This document shows, in pieces, positions 1 to 8,478 of a DNA stretch of 12,500 nucleotides (its first letter is position 1; each line of letters begins with the position of its first letter). The notes below the pieces were generated by a model, which was given only the letters and a program-made list of their open reading frames with translations, ran no database searches and had not been told where the DNA came from. A program made the translations under genes and the position numbers. The DNA comes from Halocaridina rubra (Eukaryota > Arthropoda > Malacostraca > Decapoda > Atyidae), in the NCBI GenBank assembly GCA_037179515.1, contig JAXCGZ010020865.1, positions 95,001 through 107,500 of the forward strand. The letters are read 5' to 3'.

Positions 1-426
<426 letters not shown>

Positions 427-486
427 ATATATATGGATCAATCCCAGATGAGGCACCTGTTGTAATTTTTAGTGCTTAAGCTAAGA
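427..486. other. Short unassigned spacer between the two MITE copies
   Basis: AT-rich, with no recognised feature. Its right end (GCTTAAGCTAAGA) grades into the TTAGG-like tract. Confidence 0.3.
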
Positions 487-521
487 TTAGGTTAGGATAA
501 GTTAGGTTGCGTTACGATACG
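487..521 (+). repeat. Degenerate TTAGG telomere-like tract
   Basis: Seven consecutive 5-mers can be read in register: TTAGG, TTAGG, ATAAG, TTAGG, TTGCG, TTACG, ATACG. Three are exact copies of TTAGG, the usual arthropod telomere unit, and the others differ by one or two bases. This fits an eroded interstitial telomere-type repeat. At 35 bp, chance or a local pentamer expansion cannot be excluded. Confidence 0.45.
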
Positions 522-522
522 A

Positions 523-610
523 TACAGTCAATGATAAAAATCAGACAGTTTGCAAACTGACTGGAAATTTAAGGCAGTTTATAAATAACTGATACTAAGC
601 ATTGACTGTA
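523..610. mobile_element. Short Tc1/mariner-like MITE, copy 2
   Basis: An 84-bp body (525-608) is flanked by TA at 523-524 and 609-610. Its ends are perfect inverted repeats: TACAGTCAATG at 523-533 and its reverse complement at 600-610. A 14-bp perfect palindrome, CAGTTTGCAAACTG, lies at 546-559, so the element can fold. It has the same length as copy 1 (341-424) and shares its start, the central CAGTTTA block and the ACTGTA end. It is non-coding and non-autonomous. Confidence 0.65.
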
Positions 611-624
611 CCATATGTGTGTGT

Positions 625-1445
625 GATTACCTAATTGTGATTACCTAATTGTGTTTACGGGAAAGAGCCCAAAGCTCGTATCTTTCCGTCTCCTCATCGG
701 TTCCATTTTAGACTTAGTGATACTTATCATACCTGTCCTTAAAACTATGGATTGAGATAGCATTAACTACCTCCTCGCTTAGCCAATTCCAATTATCAAC
801 TACTCTTACACTGAAAAAGTATTTCCTTACATCCTACGAAGAAGTTTTCTTACGAAGCTTCAAACTATGACCTCTAGTTCTAGAGCCAGCCATATCAAAA
901 TATCGATCCCTATCCACTCTATCATAACCATGAAGGAATTTAAAGACTATCACCATATCCCCCCTCACTCTTCTAGCTTCGAGTGATGGTAAGTCTAATT
1001 CCCTCAGCCTCTCATCATAACTGAGATTGCGTATTTCTGGCACCAGTTTCGTGGCATGTCTTTGAACTTTTTCAAGCTTAGCTATGTGCTTTTTCAAGTG
1101 CGGATTCCAAAAGGGGGCTGCATATTCGAGTTTTGGCCTCACATAGGTTACATAAATATTTCTGAACATTTCCTTGTCCATGTGCCTGAAGGCTACCCTT
1201 ACATTTGATAAGAATGCATATGCTGCCCTTACTATGCCATTTATATTGTATTTCTGGAGACAAATCTGCCAGTATGTTTACTCCTAGATCTCTCTCATTT
1301 TCTGTCTCTTGAAGTTGTACTCCAGCCACCGAGTAGTCAAGCTTGGGCCTTCTTGCACTTGTACCCATTCTCATTACCTTACATTTTGAAGTATTGAATT
1401 TCATTAGCCACTTTTCTGACCACTCATGCAGATTATTTAGATCCT

Positions 1446-1449
<4 letters not shown>
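625..1449 (-). mobile_element. CR1/Jockey-type LINE, 5'-truncated copy A (RT C-terminal half and 3' end)
   Basis: This is a 3' fragment of a non-LTR retrotransposon of the same family as the plus-strand copy at 8120-10545. Reading on the minus strand, it opens in the post-palm part of the reverse transcriptase (WLMKFNTSKC, then ERDLGVNI). A frameshift follows near 1240-1250, then the thumb region (VRPKLEYAAPFWNP, LEKVQRHATK, LSYDERLREL, LEARRVRGD). An in-frame TAG at 834-836 precedes a conserved C-terminal block (FFSVRVVDNWNWL, HSFKDRYDKY), and TAA at 714-716 ends the frame. The 3' end is a 14-bp tandem tail, two perfect copies of GATTACCTAATTGT (plus strand) at 625-638 and 639-652, then a short GT run. 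Short 3' tandem repeats are typical of CR1-like elements. It is dead by truncation, one frameshift and one stop. Confidence 0.88.
714..1449 (-). pseudogene. Reverse transcriptase C-terminal remnant of LINE copy A
   Basis: About 245 codons remain of a LINE ORF2 (family usually near 900 residues). Comparison with copy B shows a one-base insertion around 1240-1250: A reads CAATATAAATG where B reads CAAATAAATG. This shifts the frame between the RT palm end and the thumb. One nonsense codon lies at 834-836. Away from these lesions the conserved residues of the CR1/Jockey thumb and C-terminal domain are well kept, so decay is moderate. The catalytic DFxKxxD and FADD motifs lie upstream of the truncation and are absent. 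No activity is expected. Confidence 0.85.

Positions 1450-1494
<45 letters not shown>
1449..1494. repeat. (GT)23 microsatellite at the 5' truncation point of LINE A
   Basis: A perfect GT array of 46 bp begins exactly where homology between LINE A and LINE B stops. The element codes up to the codons for QEDLNNL and then runs into the array. The array is either the insertion target or an expansion seeded at the junction. Confidence 0.95.
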
Positions 1495-1495
<1 letters not shown>

Positions 1496-1694
1496 CGCGT
1501 GTGTACGCTTGCCCTACATATAAAGCAATGAACACGTGGAGGAAGGTTCGAAACTTATAAATAGCAAATATGATTTATAAATAAGTCCTTAAATATATTT
1601 TTAACACATGAATAAGCCTAAATTCGTTCCGTAATTGATCATTTTGACACTCATCAGTACTTATTTCAAAGACATATGTGTGTACATAAAGACT

Positions 1695-1697
<3 letters not shown>
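1495..1697. other. Unassigned spacer
   Basis: AT-rich sequence between the GT and GA arrays. No coding potential, transposon termini or RNA structure was recognised. Confidence 0.4.

Positions 1698-1786
<89 letters not shown>
1698..1786. repeat. Perfect (GA)n microsatellite, about 89 bp
   Basis: Uninterrupted GA units, purine-only on the plus strand. Such mirror-symmetric polypurine tracts can form triplex DNA and are bound by GAGA-type factors in arthropods. No gene is adjacent, so a regulatory role is speculative. The Arg-Glu and Leu-Ser dipeptide frames across it are artefacts. Confidence 0.97.
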
Positions 1787-1788
<2 letters not shown>

Positions 1789-1959
1789 ATACTCTTATAC
1801 CCTATTTCCACATCCCGGAGGTGTCTATATATAGACTAACATGTGCAGCGCATTATCGGTTATTTTTGGAATAACTTAATATGATTATGTTGGTTTATTT
1901 CTCTATGGAGGTAAACTGCATCTAATATAGGACATAATGCAATTCCCCATCATTCATCT
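1787..1959. other. Unassigned spacer before the minisatellite
   Basis: AT-rich. It contains a 14-bp palindrome, GTCTATATATAGAC, near 1822-1835. The last part (GACATAATAC-like motifs from about 1930) starts to resemble the minisatellite unit that follows. Confidence 0.35.
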
Positions 1960-2248
1960 AAGACATAATACCCAGATAGAAAATAAAATATCTCTAGCCA
2001 AAAGACTAAGATCCACTTAGATAAAAGACCAAGAAACCAAAATACCCCTGGACAAAATACTAAGTGAAATATATCCCTGGACAAAACTCTAAGAGACCAA
2101 ACAACCCCTGCCTAAAATACCAAGAGACCAAAACACCTCTAGACAAAATAACGAGACCAATATACCTCCGGACAAAGTTAGAGACCAAAATACCCTTAGA
2201 GAAACTACCATGAGACCAAAATACCGCTGGATATGCAGAGACAAAATG
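1960..2248 (+). repeat. Degenerate ~31-bp minisatellite, block 1
   Basis: About eight or nine tandem units follow the pattern GGACAAAATACC / AAGAGACCAAAATACCCCT (31 bp), with substitutions and small indels. Clear unit starts lie near 2049 and 2078, and then about every 26-31 bp to about 2220. The plus strand is rich in A and C and poor in G and T. The same unit resumes at 2988 and 3667, so the array was once continuous and later insertions split it. Frames read through it are not genes. Confidence 0.85.
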
Positions 2249-2249
2249 T

Positions 2250-2383
2250 TATTTATTTTTATTTTATGATTTTGACACCAGGACAGGCCAAAAAAAAAAA
2301 ACATAATTCTGCCCTCATCGGGCCTGGGCACCATGAAAACATAAACTAAAGAGAAACAGAAATAGGGAGTGTTGTGACTTATA
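2250..2383 (-). mobile_element. Unclassified A-tailed retroposon, family R, copy 1 (short)
   Basis: On the minus strand it contains the core TGCCCAGGCCCGATGAGG, an A/T-variable patch, CCTGTCCTGGTGTCA and an A-rich tail (AAAATAAAAATAAATAAC). The core recurs at 2384-2658, 2690-2867 and, inverted, 7636-7895. Copies differ in how far they extend away from the tail, as 5'-truncated retroposons do. No protein frame is conserved in all copies, so this is probably a LINE 3' untranslated region or a SINE. The parent element was not identified. Confidence 0.65.
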
Positions 2384-2658
2384 AGATTTTTTCTGATTTT
2401 GACACCAGGACAGGCAAATAAATAAATAAATAAATAAATCTACCCTCATCGGGCCTGGACACGAAGACCACAGAGAGAGAAACAGAGATGGGGAGTATTA
2501 TGACCGGTCAGATGTGAAGGGATAATAAGAGATGTGTAAAGAATTTTCAAGAACATTCGGTATTGATGTAGGGAAGAACCGTAACTAAAGGAATACTTAA
2601 CACAACTGTCCTGTGCAGTCCTATCTAAGTCCAAAAGACTCTTCAGCTGAAGTATCAC
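2384..2658 (-). mobile_element. Unclassified A-tailed retroposon, family R, copy 2 (long)
   Basis: This copy has the same orientation as copies 1 and 3 and lies directly next to copy 1. It shares with the inverted copy at 7636-7895 the motif series AAGTCCAAAAG, CCGTAMCTRAAGGAA, ATTCGGTRTTGA, AAGAGATGTGTAA, GTGTTGTGAC and the core near the tail. A six-unit AAAT microsatellite (2416-2439) has expanded in the variable patch. The frame on the minus strand (LKSLLDLDRTAQDS...) resembles no domain I know and is probably fortuitous. Confidence 0.65.
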
Positions 2659-2689
2659 AATGGGCGGCTGGAGCCATGGGCCAACTTAC

Positions 2690-2867
2690 TAGATTTTTTT
2701 TAGGAGTGTGACACCAGGACGGGTCGGACCTTGGCGCGAAGAAAACAAAGTAAAGAGAAATAGAGATGGAGAGTGTTGTGACTAGTCAGATTTGTAGGGA
2801 TAATAAGAGATATGTAACGAATATCCAAGAATATTCGCTGTAGATGTAGGCATAGAAGAAGATGGAT
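2690..2867 (-). mobile_element. Unclassified A-tailed retroposon, family R, copy 3
   Basis: It begins, seen from the plus strand, with a T-run and GTGTGACACCAGGAC. It then aligns with copy 2 through GAGAAATAGAGATGGAGAG, GTGTTGTGAC, GGGATAATAAGAGATATGTAA and ATTCGCTGTAGATGTAGG. The variable patch and the CATCGGGCC block are partly deleted. Three successive same-orientation copies suggest repeated insertion into one A-rich target, or local duplication. Confidence 0.6.
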
Positions 2868-2987
2868 AGTATTATCAAGTGAAAATTCTCTTAACTAAGA
2901 TGACCAACAAGTATAGAAAAAGATGGCAATACATCGAATTCAGAAACCGTATGGGATGGAAGGTAATTACATAGTAAATTCTTGTGA
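2868..2987. other. Unassigned spacer
   Basis: A-rich sequence between family R copy 3 and minisatellite block 2. No feature was recognised. Confidence 0.3.
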
Positions 2988-3119
2988 GGAAATACCCCCT
3001 AAACGAAATACCGAGAAATCAAAATACTCCTGGACAAAATACCAAAGAACTAATACACTCCTAGACAAAATATCAAAAGACCAAAATCCCTCTGGACAAA
3101 TTAGCAAGAGACAAAATGT
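2988..3119 (+). repeat. Degenerate ~31-bp minisatellite, block 2
   Basis: About four units of the minisatellite seen at 1960-2248: TACTCCTGGACAAAATACC, CACTCCTAGACAAAATATC, CCCTCTGGACAAATTAGC and an AAGAGACAAAATG end. It breaks at 3120 where the SINE has inserted, and continuation is found after 3666. Confidence 0.85.
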
Positions 3120-3347
3120 AGTCTCCTGGCTAGTACAGTGGTAATGTGCTGGCCTTGCATTCGCGAGGTCGACGGATCGCGCCTCGTCCAGGCAAGAGAG
3201 TTTAAGCTGTTTACTGGGGAGGTTACTGCTGTGGTTGGTCACCACAGTGGGGGTTGGGGCCTGTTCCAGATGGCGACCGCCCTATGGGTCCTCCATGATC
3301 CATTCCACCCATCCGTGGGTGGAGAATCTAAAAAAAAAAAAAGTCTC
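3120..3347 (+). mobile_element. tRNA-derived SINE (S1) with A-tail and short target duplication
   Basis: The body is about 3126-3341. A perfect Pol III A-box match, TAGTACAGTGG (TRGYNNARNNG), lies at 3131-3141. A degenerate B box, GGATCGCGCCT, lies 43 bp on at 3174-3184. Between them CCTTGCATTCGCGAGG resembles the anticodon arm of a tRNA-Ala(TGC)-like molecule. A tRNA-unrelated GC-rich body follows, then a 13-base A-run (3330-3342). AGTCTC occurs immediately before (3120-3125) and after (3342-3347), a plausible target-site duplication. Removing the insert restores minisatellite sequence. It is non-coding and would depend on a LINE partner. The B box is mutated, so transcription is doubtful. 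Confidence 0.8.
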
Positions 3348-3674
3348 TAGACTCATGGTTCTCAAGGTGGGGTGCAAGCCCCACAGGGGAGGCATTGTAA
3401 TTTTTAAGGGGGGCAATTCGAGACTGTGCTATATACAGTGAATTCTTTTTCTACTGAGTCTGTGTGAGTGTGTGTACGAGTTAGTACATATGGTGCATAT
3501 GCAGTATACATAAAAAAATATTTGTTTATATGTATGTACATATGCAATTAGTCTATAAAGTACTTTCCGCCTCCCTACGCTTGCGTGTATATGTCACAGG
3601 GGGAGGGCATCAGGATATTAGAGATGCTTAGGTGAGGCATGGCCCAAAAAAGATTTAGAACCACTGCACTAGAC
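3345..3674. mobile_element. hAT-like MITE (314 bp) with 8-bp target duplication
   Basis: The body is 3353-3666. The left end reads TCATGGTTCTCAAGGTGGGG. The right end, reverse complemented, reads CAGTGGTTCTAAATC. Both match the CAGTGGTTCTCAA-type termini common in hAT elements. Flanks CTCTAGAC (3345-3352) and CACTAGAC (3667-3674) agree at 7 of 8 positions, and an 8-bp duplication is the hAT signature. The flanking CTAGACAAA belongs to the minisatellite unit, so the element jumped into the array beside SINE S1. Internal sequence (GT-rich, TATGTATGTACATATG) has no coding capacity; a transposase from a full element would be needed. Confidence 0.8.
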
Positions 3675-5340
3675 AAACCACCAAGAGACCTAAATACCCT
3701 TGGACTAAGTACCAAAATTCAATAATGACAAAGGACAATATATCAAGAAACAACACTATCCTAGACAAAATATCATGATGCTAAAATATCCCTGGACACT
3801 ATACAATGAGACTAAAATAACCCCGGACAAAAGTCAGGCACAATACTCTTACAGATAAAACTTTACCTGAGAAAGACGAAACATAAATATGCCCATAGAA
3901 AAATACCTTTAGACAAAGACCAAATCCAAATATACCTAAAGATAAAAATAGTATTTTTGTACAAAACATCTATCTTAAAGACAAAAATACTCCTGACGAA
4001 CACCAACACAAATATACTTACAGCAAAAATATTTACTAAAGAAAGACCCACATATCCCTCTAAAAAAAAAAATGCATTTGGACACAGACCAGACAGAAAT
4101 ATACATATAGATAAGAAAATATTACCTGAACAAAAAAAAAACTACCTAAGGACAACACTACTACTGGACACCGAGCAATCTCAACTATATTTTCAGAAAA
4201 AAAACATTCTGGACAAAGTAAAATATATCATTGGACAAAATACCCTCAGAAATATACCCCACAGGGTATTACCCTCACCATAAGCCTTTATGTCAACAAT
4301 GACCCTGGGAAAAAATATACAAATACAAAAATAACCCTGGATTAAGACCAAACACAAGTATACCTATAGATAATAGTTTCTTTGGACAAATAACCCAGGA
4401 CAAATATACCACATGATAATAATCAAGAGACAAAAATACCTTTGGGCAAAAAAAAAAAATATTTAGGTCAAAAATAATCCAGGACAAGAATATCCAAATA
4501 CCAATTACCCCAGAACTAAGACCAGAGACATATATACCTATAGAACAGTTTCTCAAATAAAATACCCAGTTCAAGTATACATGTTAATAACCAAGAGACA
4601 AAAATACTCATGGGCAAAAAGACAGAGGTAAGAGAAAGAAAAAACATCAGACAAAATGCGGAACACAAAATATACCACTGGATAATAAATAAGTGGAAAA
4701 AAGACCCTTCAACCCAAAAAAATTATGGATAAAATATCCAGAGGCGTATATAACACTGAATAATTAATAAGAGAAAAATGCCGTCAGACAAAAGAAATAA
4801 AATAAAAAACATTACAGTCACTGATGAAAAATGCCCCTCAACATGAACTCAGGGGCAAATAATAACTTAAGACATAAACCTGCAATAAAACATACTTAGA
4901 GCAAGACAACCACACAGTAATACTCCTTTATAAAACATCCATCCACGGTGCAAATAACCTTTGACAAAAAAAAAAACCACAGACAATAACAGAATTGGAA
5001 ATAACATCCCGAGTGCATATATATCATACTCAAAACATCCACAGACAATAATAACCATGAAAAAACATCCTGGATGCAATATATATCCTCAGAAAAACAC
5101 TTAGAAAAGATAATCCTGTACAAAACATTCCAAACGACCCCAAAGCTGTAAACATTCATAAAATGAAAAAAGACAAACACCTTTGTATAAATCACCTAAG
5201 GAGCATATACACACTGTAGACATTTTCCAAAAAACCCATGGAAAACACACTCAAGGACGAAGATACCCCCAAAACCAAACAAGAGACCAAATACTTTGGA
5301 CAAAATGCCAATTGTCCAAAATACCCTTGAATGAGTCACT
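3667..5340 (+). repeat. Degenerate minisatellite, block 3, with longer compound repeats
   Basis: From 3667 to about 3850 the 31-bp unit (CTAGACAAACCACCAAGAG, CCCTTGGACTAAGTACC) is still clear. From about 3900 the array becomes compound. GACCAAACACAAGTATACC with TATAGATAA recurs, and two segments, about 4317-4490 and about 4490-4620, share landmarks offset by about 168-174 bp (TAAGACCA ... ACCTATAGA ... AATAACCCA ... AAGAGACAAAAATAC ... GGGCAAAAA). Around 5000-5100 a unit of about 61 bp (AACATCCYGRRTGCA...ATATAT) is visible. Decay increases to the right, but GGACAAAATGCC is still found near 5296. The plus strand is strongly A/C-rich. Long hydrophobic minus-strand frames arise from TTTT/TTTG-rich repeat complements and are not membrane proteins. 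Confidence 0.75.
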
Positions 5341-6490
<1,150 letters not shown>

Positions 6491-6629
6491 AGCTATAGCT
6501 GCTATACTAGGAATGAACGCATTCTATCTGAATGCCACTCTGTTCATATTACAGTTTCCCCCAACTTCACTCATGACTTCGTTTTCGCATTTAATTCAAA
6601 TCTCAATCTCATTTGGCACCAGCAATAAT
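6491..6629. other. Spacer between S2 copies 1 and 2
   Basis: 139 bp without recognised homology elsewhere in the window. It lies 5' of the copy 1 head and 3' of the copy 2 tail in SINE orientation. It may be part of a ~275-bp duplicated unit whose second copy is cut off at 6764. Confidence 0.35.
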
Positions 6630-6764
6630 CAAATAAGCACATTACCATATGTGAAAAAATGAATATTTTTTTACCCCGACCGGGACTTGAACCTAGGACA
6701 CATAATTACTGTACCTTGGTGCTACCAACTACACCACCGAAGGTCTAAAAGAGAAAGATAATTT
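6630..6764 (-). mobile_element. tRNA-derived SINE (S2), copy 2
   Basis: The first ~85 bp (CAAATAAGCACATTACCATA onward) are nearly identical to copy 1 at 6355-6439. The B box GGTTCAAGTCC (6683-6693, minus) is intact, and the head ends with CCGAAGGTCTAAAAGAGAAAG. The high identity to copy 1 means a recent shared origin. It meets copy 3 head-to-head at 6764/6765. Confidence 0.72.
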
Positions 6765-6965
<201 letters not shown>

Positions 6966-7085
6966 CTCAGCATATACGTTTACACTTGCCTACTCCTATA
7001 ACATATGCTAAATTTTTTTTTTTTTTTCAATAAATAAATATATTTGGAAGTGTACATGAGTCATCGTACGGTGTAAATTACATAG

Positions 7086-7089
<4 letters not shown>

Positions 7090-7156
<67 letters not shown>
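7090..7156. repeat. (TA)n microsatellite, ~67 bp
   Basis: A perfect TA array. A separate T-run of about 15 bases lies at 7013-7027. The sequence between the two, and on to 7244, shows nothing recognisable. Confidence 0.97.
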
Positions 7157-7159
<3 letters not shown>

Positions 7160-7244
7160 AAGCATATTTATTTTGTCAGCTATTATATTTGGTAAGTCCA
7201 AACTCAAAGAAAAAATTGGCAACTAAAAACATTTACATCTTTTT

Positions 7245-7267
7245 ATAATAATAATAATAATAATAAT

Positions 7268-7308
<41 letters not shown>

Positions 7309-7309
7309 T
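7245..7309. repeat. (TAA)n microsatellite, ~65 bp
   Basis: Trinucleotide array with one break (AATTAATAAT near 7271-7280). TAA/TTA arrays are also the tail of LINE E at 11735-11758, so this may be an expanded retroposon tail. It abuts the RTE-like fragment at 7311. Confidence 0.95.
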
Positions 7310-7310
7310 T

Positions 7311-7488
7311 CTAGTCACTGGGAAAGCAAGTCAACCCAACTTAATGCCGGTCCCAATTTCGGATTCATGGAAAGAGTTAAAGTACGGAAGTCAATCGAGC
7401 CGTACACTTATGAGCCAAATTCAACAGATAGTGAAGGAGCGACCCCATATAAAGATGACAAAGCTGTTGAGAAAGAAAGAAAGAAAGG
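7311..7488 (+). mobile_element. RTE-like LINE 3' end with (GAAA)n tail
   Basis: The series GCAAGTCAACCCAACTTAAT, GCCGGTCCCAATTTCGGATT, GGAAGTCAATCGAGCCGTAC, GCCAAATTCAAC and GGAGCGACCCCAT matches, with substitutions, a 3' terminal sequence I remember as widespread in fish and invertebrate genomes next to RTE-type LINEs (GCCGGTCCCAAGCCCGGATA, GTGCCAAATTCAAC, GGCGACCCC, then GAA-type repeats). It ends in GAAAGAAAGAAAGAAAGG (7471-7488), the expected simple tail. Non-coding; the two plus-strand frames across it have no domain. The family call is from memory. Confidence 0.55.
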
Positions 7489-7490
7489 AG

Positions 7491-7501
7491 TATATATATA
7501 T

Positions 7502-7579
<78 letters not shown>
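7491..7579. repeat. (TA)n microsatellite, ~89 bp
   Basis: A TA array with one TAAATA interruption near 7513. It directly follows the GAAA tail of the RTE-like fragment, another case of a TA array at a retroposon 3' end. Confidence 0.97.
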
Positions 7580-7581
<2 letters not shown>

Positions 7582-7635
7582 GCAAATAAAAAATATTATT
7601 ATAAGTATTTCTAGAAGTATAAATACATAAATAAA

Positions 7636-7895
7636 TAAGTAACTGAAGGCTTTTGGACTTGAATAGGACAAGCCTGGACATCTCGATGTTAAGCCTTCCT
7701 TCAGGTACGGTTTACTGTGCCTACTTTCACACCGATTATTCTGGCGCATTCGTTATACATCTCTTGCTATCTCTTCACACCTGATAAGTCACAACACTTC
7801 CCAACTCTGTTTCTCTTACTTGTGTATATTTTGGTGCCCAGGACCGATGAGGACAATTTTCTTTGCTTGTCCTTGTGTCACACTCTTAATACAAA
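7636..7895 (+). mobile_element. Unclassified A-tailed retroposon, family R, copy 4 (inverted relative to 1-3)
   Basis: Read on the plus strand: GGCTTTTGGACTTGAATAGG, GCCTTCCTTCAGGTACGG, CATCTCTTGCTATCTCTTCA, AAGTCACAACACTTCCCAAC, GGTGCCCAGGACCGATGAGG and CCTTGTGTCACACTCTTAAT, then an A-rich tail. These are the same blocks as family R copy 2 (2384-2658, minus), in the same order. The tail grades into AAAT/GAAT simple sequence to about 7965. Having the tail at the 3' end in both orientations supports retroposition. Parent unknown. Confidence 0.65.
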
Positions 7896-7999
7896 AATGA
7901 ATAACTAAATAAGTAAATGAATAGATAAATGAATAAATAATTTGATTAATTAGCCGAGAACTTGAGCAGAGCTTGAAGAAATTAAGAACACAACTGCAT

Positions 8000-8003
<4 letters not shown>
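7896..8003. other. Cryptically simple A-rich sequence
   Basis: AAAT/GAAT/TAGA tetranucleotides, probably the decayed tail of family R copy 4, followed by about 40 bp of unassigned sequence. Confidence 0.4.

Positions 8004-8086
<83 letters not shown>
8004..8086. repeat. Perfect (CT)n microsatellite, ~83 bp
   Basis: Pyrimidine-only on the plus strand, i.e. the opposite orientation to the GA array at 1698-1786. It is followed by CATACACACATACATACATA. It lies just upstream of the truncated 5' end of LINE B. Confidence 0.97.
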
Positions 8087-8089
<3 letters not shown>

Positions 8090-8119
8090 CACACATACAT
8101 ACATATACACAAATATAAC

Positions 8120-8476
8120 ACTGTGTGTTGTTGATGGAGAATATCATCGAAGATGTTCTGCCTGAAAGTATGGGCACTGAGAAGGACACGAGGAGGAACT
8201 ATCCGAAAGGAGATTACAAGAAAATCAATTACCTTTTTGCAGTTATTGACCAGACAACCATATTTAACAAAAAAAATCCATACAAGAGATGTACGAAATC
8301 TTTTGTTAGGAATATGGAGAGACAGTTACTCACTGCATACATCCACCAAAATAGAAGTTATTCTTGCCGGGGAGAAATGGTTCAATAATGAGTGCAAGAG
8401 AGCTACGTAGTGAAATACAAATGGTAGAATAGGAATAGGAGGAGAAAAAGCATAAATACCTACCAGATTTACAAGT
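8120..8476 (+). pseudogene. LINE copy B, 5' segment: endonuclease-RT linker remnant
   Basis: From about 8125 a frame reads TRRNYPKGDYKKINYLFAVI. A second frame carries GEKWFNNECKRA, with WFNNEC at 8378-8395. A third reads YKW, then NRNRRRKSINTYQIYK to 8475. The order (KGDY...ID, then WFN-EC, then a basic stretch and QIYK) is that of the region between the apurinic endonuclease and the reverse transcriptase in CR1/Jockey-type ORF2. The endonuclease itself is missing (5' truncation). Two frameshifts and at least two stops show it is dead. It resumes at about 9000 beyond the inserted LINE D. Confidence 0.72.
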
Positions 8477-8478
8477 GA

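Noticed and set aside
1575..1874. Leu-Ser and Arg-Glu dipeptide frames (and similar at 7816-8121); Thr-His and Cys-Val dipeptide frames at GT arrays
   Set aside because: These frames are created by GA/CT and GT arrays and are not proteins.
3957..4283. Lys/Asn/Thr-rich 108-residue plus-strand frame
   Set aside because: It lies wholly inside the degenerate minisatellite and has no domain; composition alone explains its openness.
2967..5195. Hydrophobic minus-strand frames of 70-100 residues resembling multi-pass membrane proteins
   Set aside because: They are complements of the A-rich 31-bp minisatellite, which yields Phe/Leu/Ile/Trp-rich peptides. The unit length is not a multiple of three, and no frame spans more than one block.
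1960..5340. CRISPR-like array because of regularly spaced repeats
   Set aside because: The units are tandem without unique spacers, strongly diverged, and lie in a eukaryotic repeat context with no cas genes.
7344..7589. Small gene with a frame beginning MPVPISDSWKELKY
   Set aside because: The sequence matches a LINE 3' untranslated tail and runs into a TA array; two overlapping frames are equally open.
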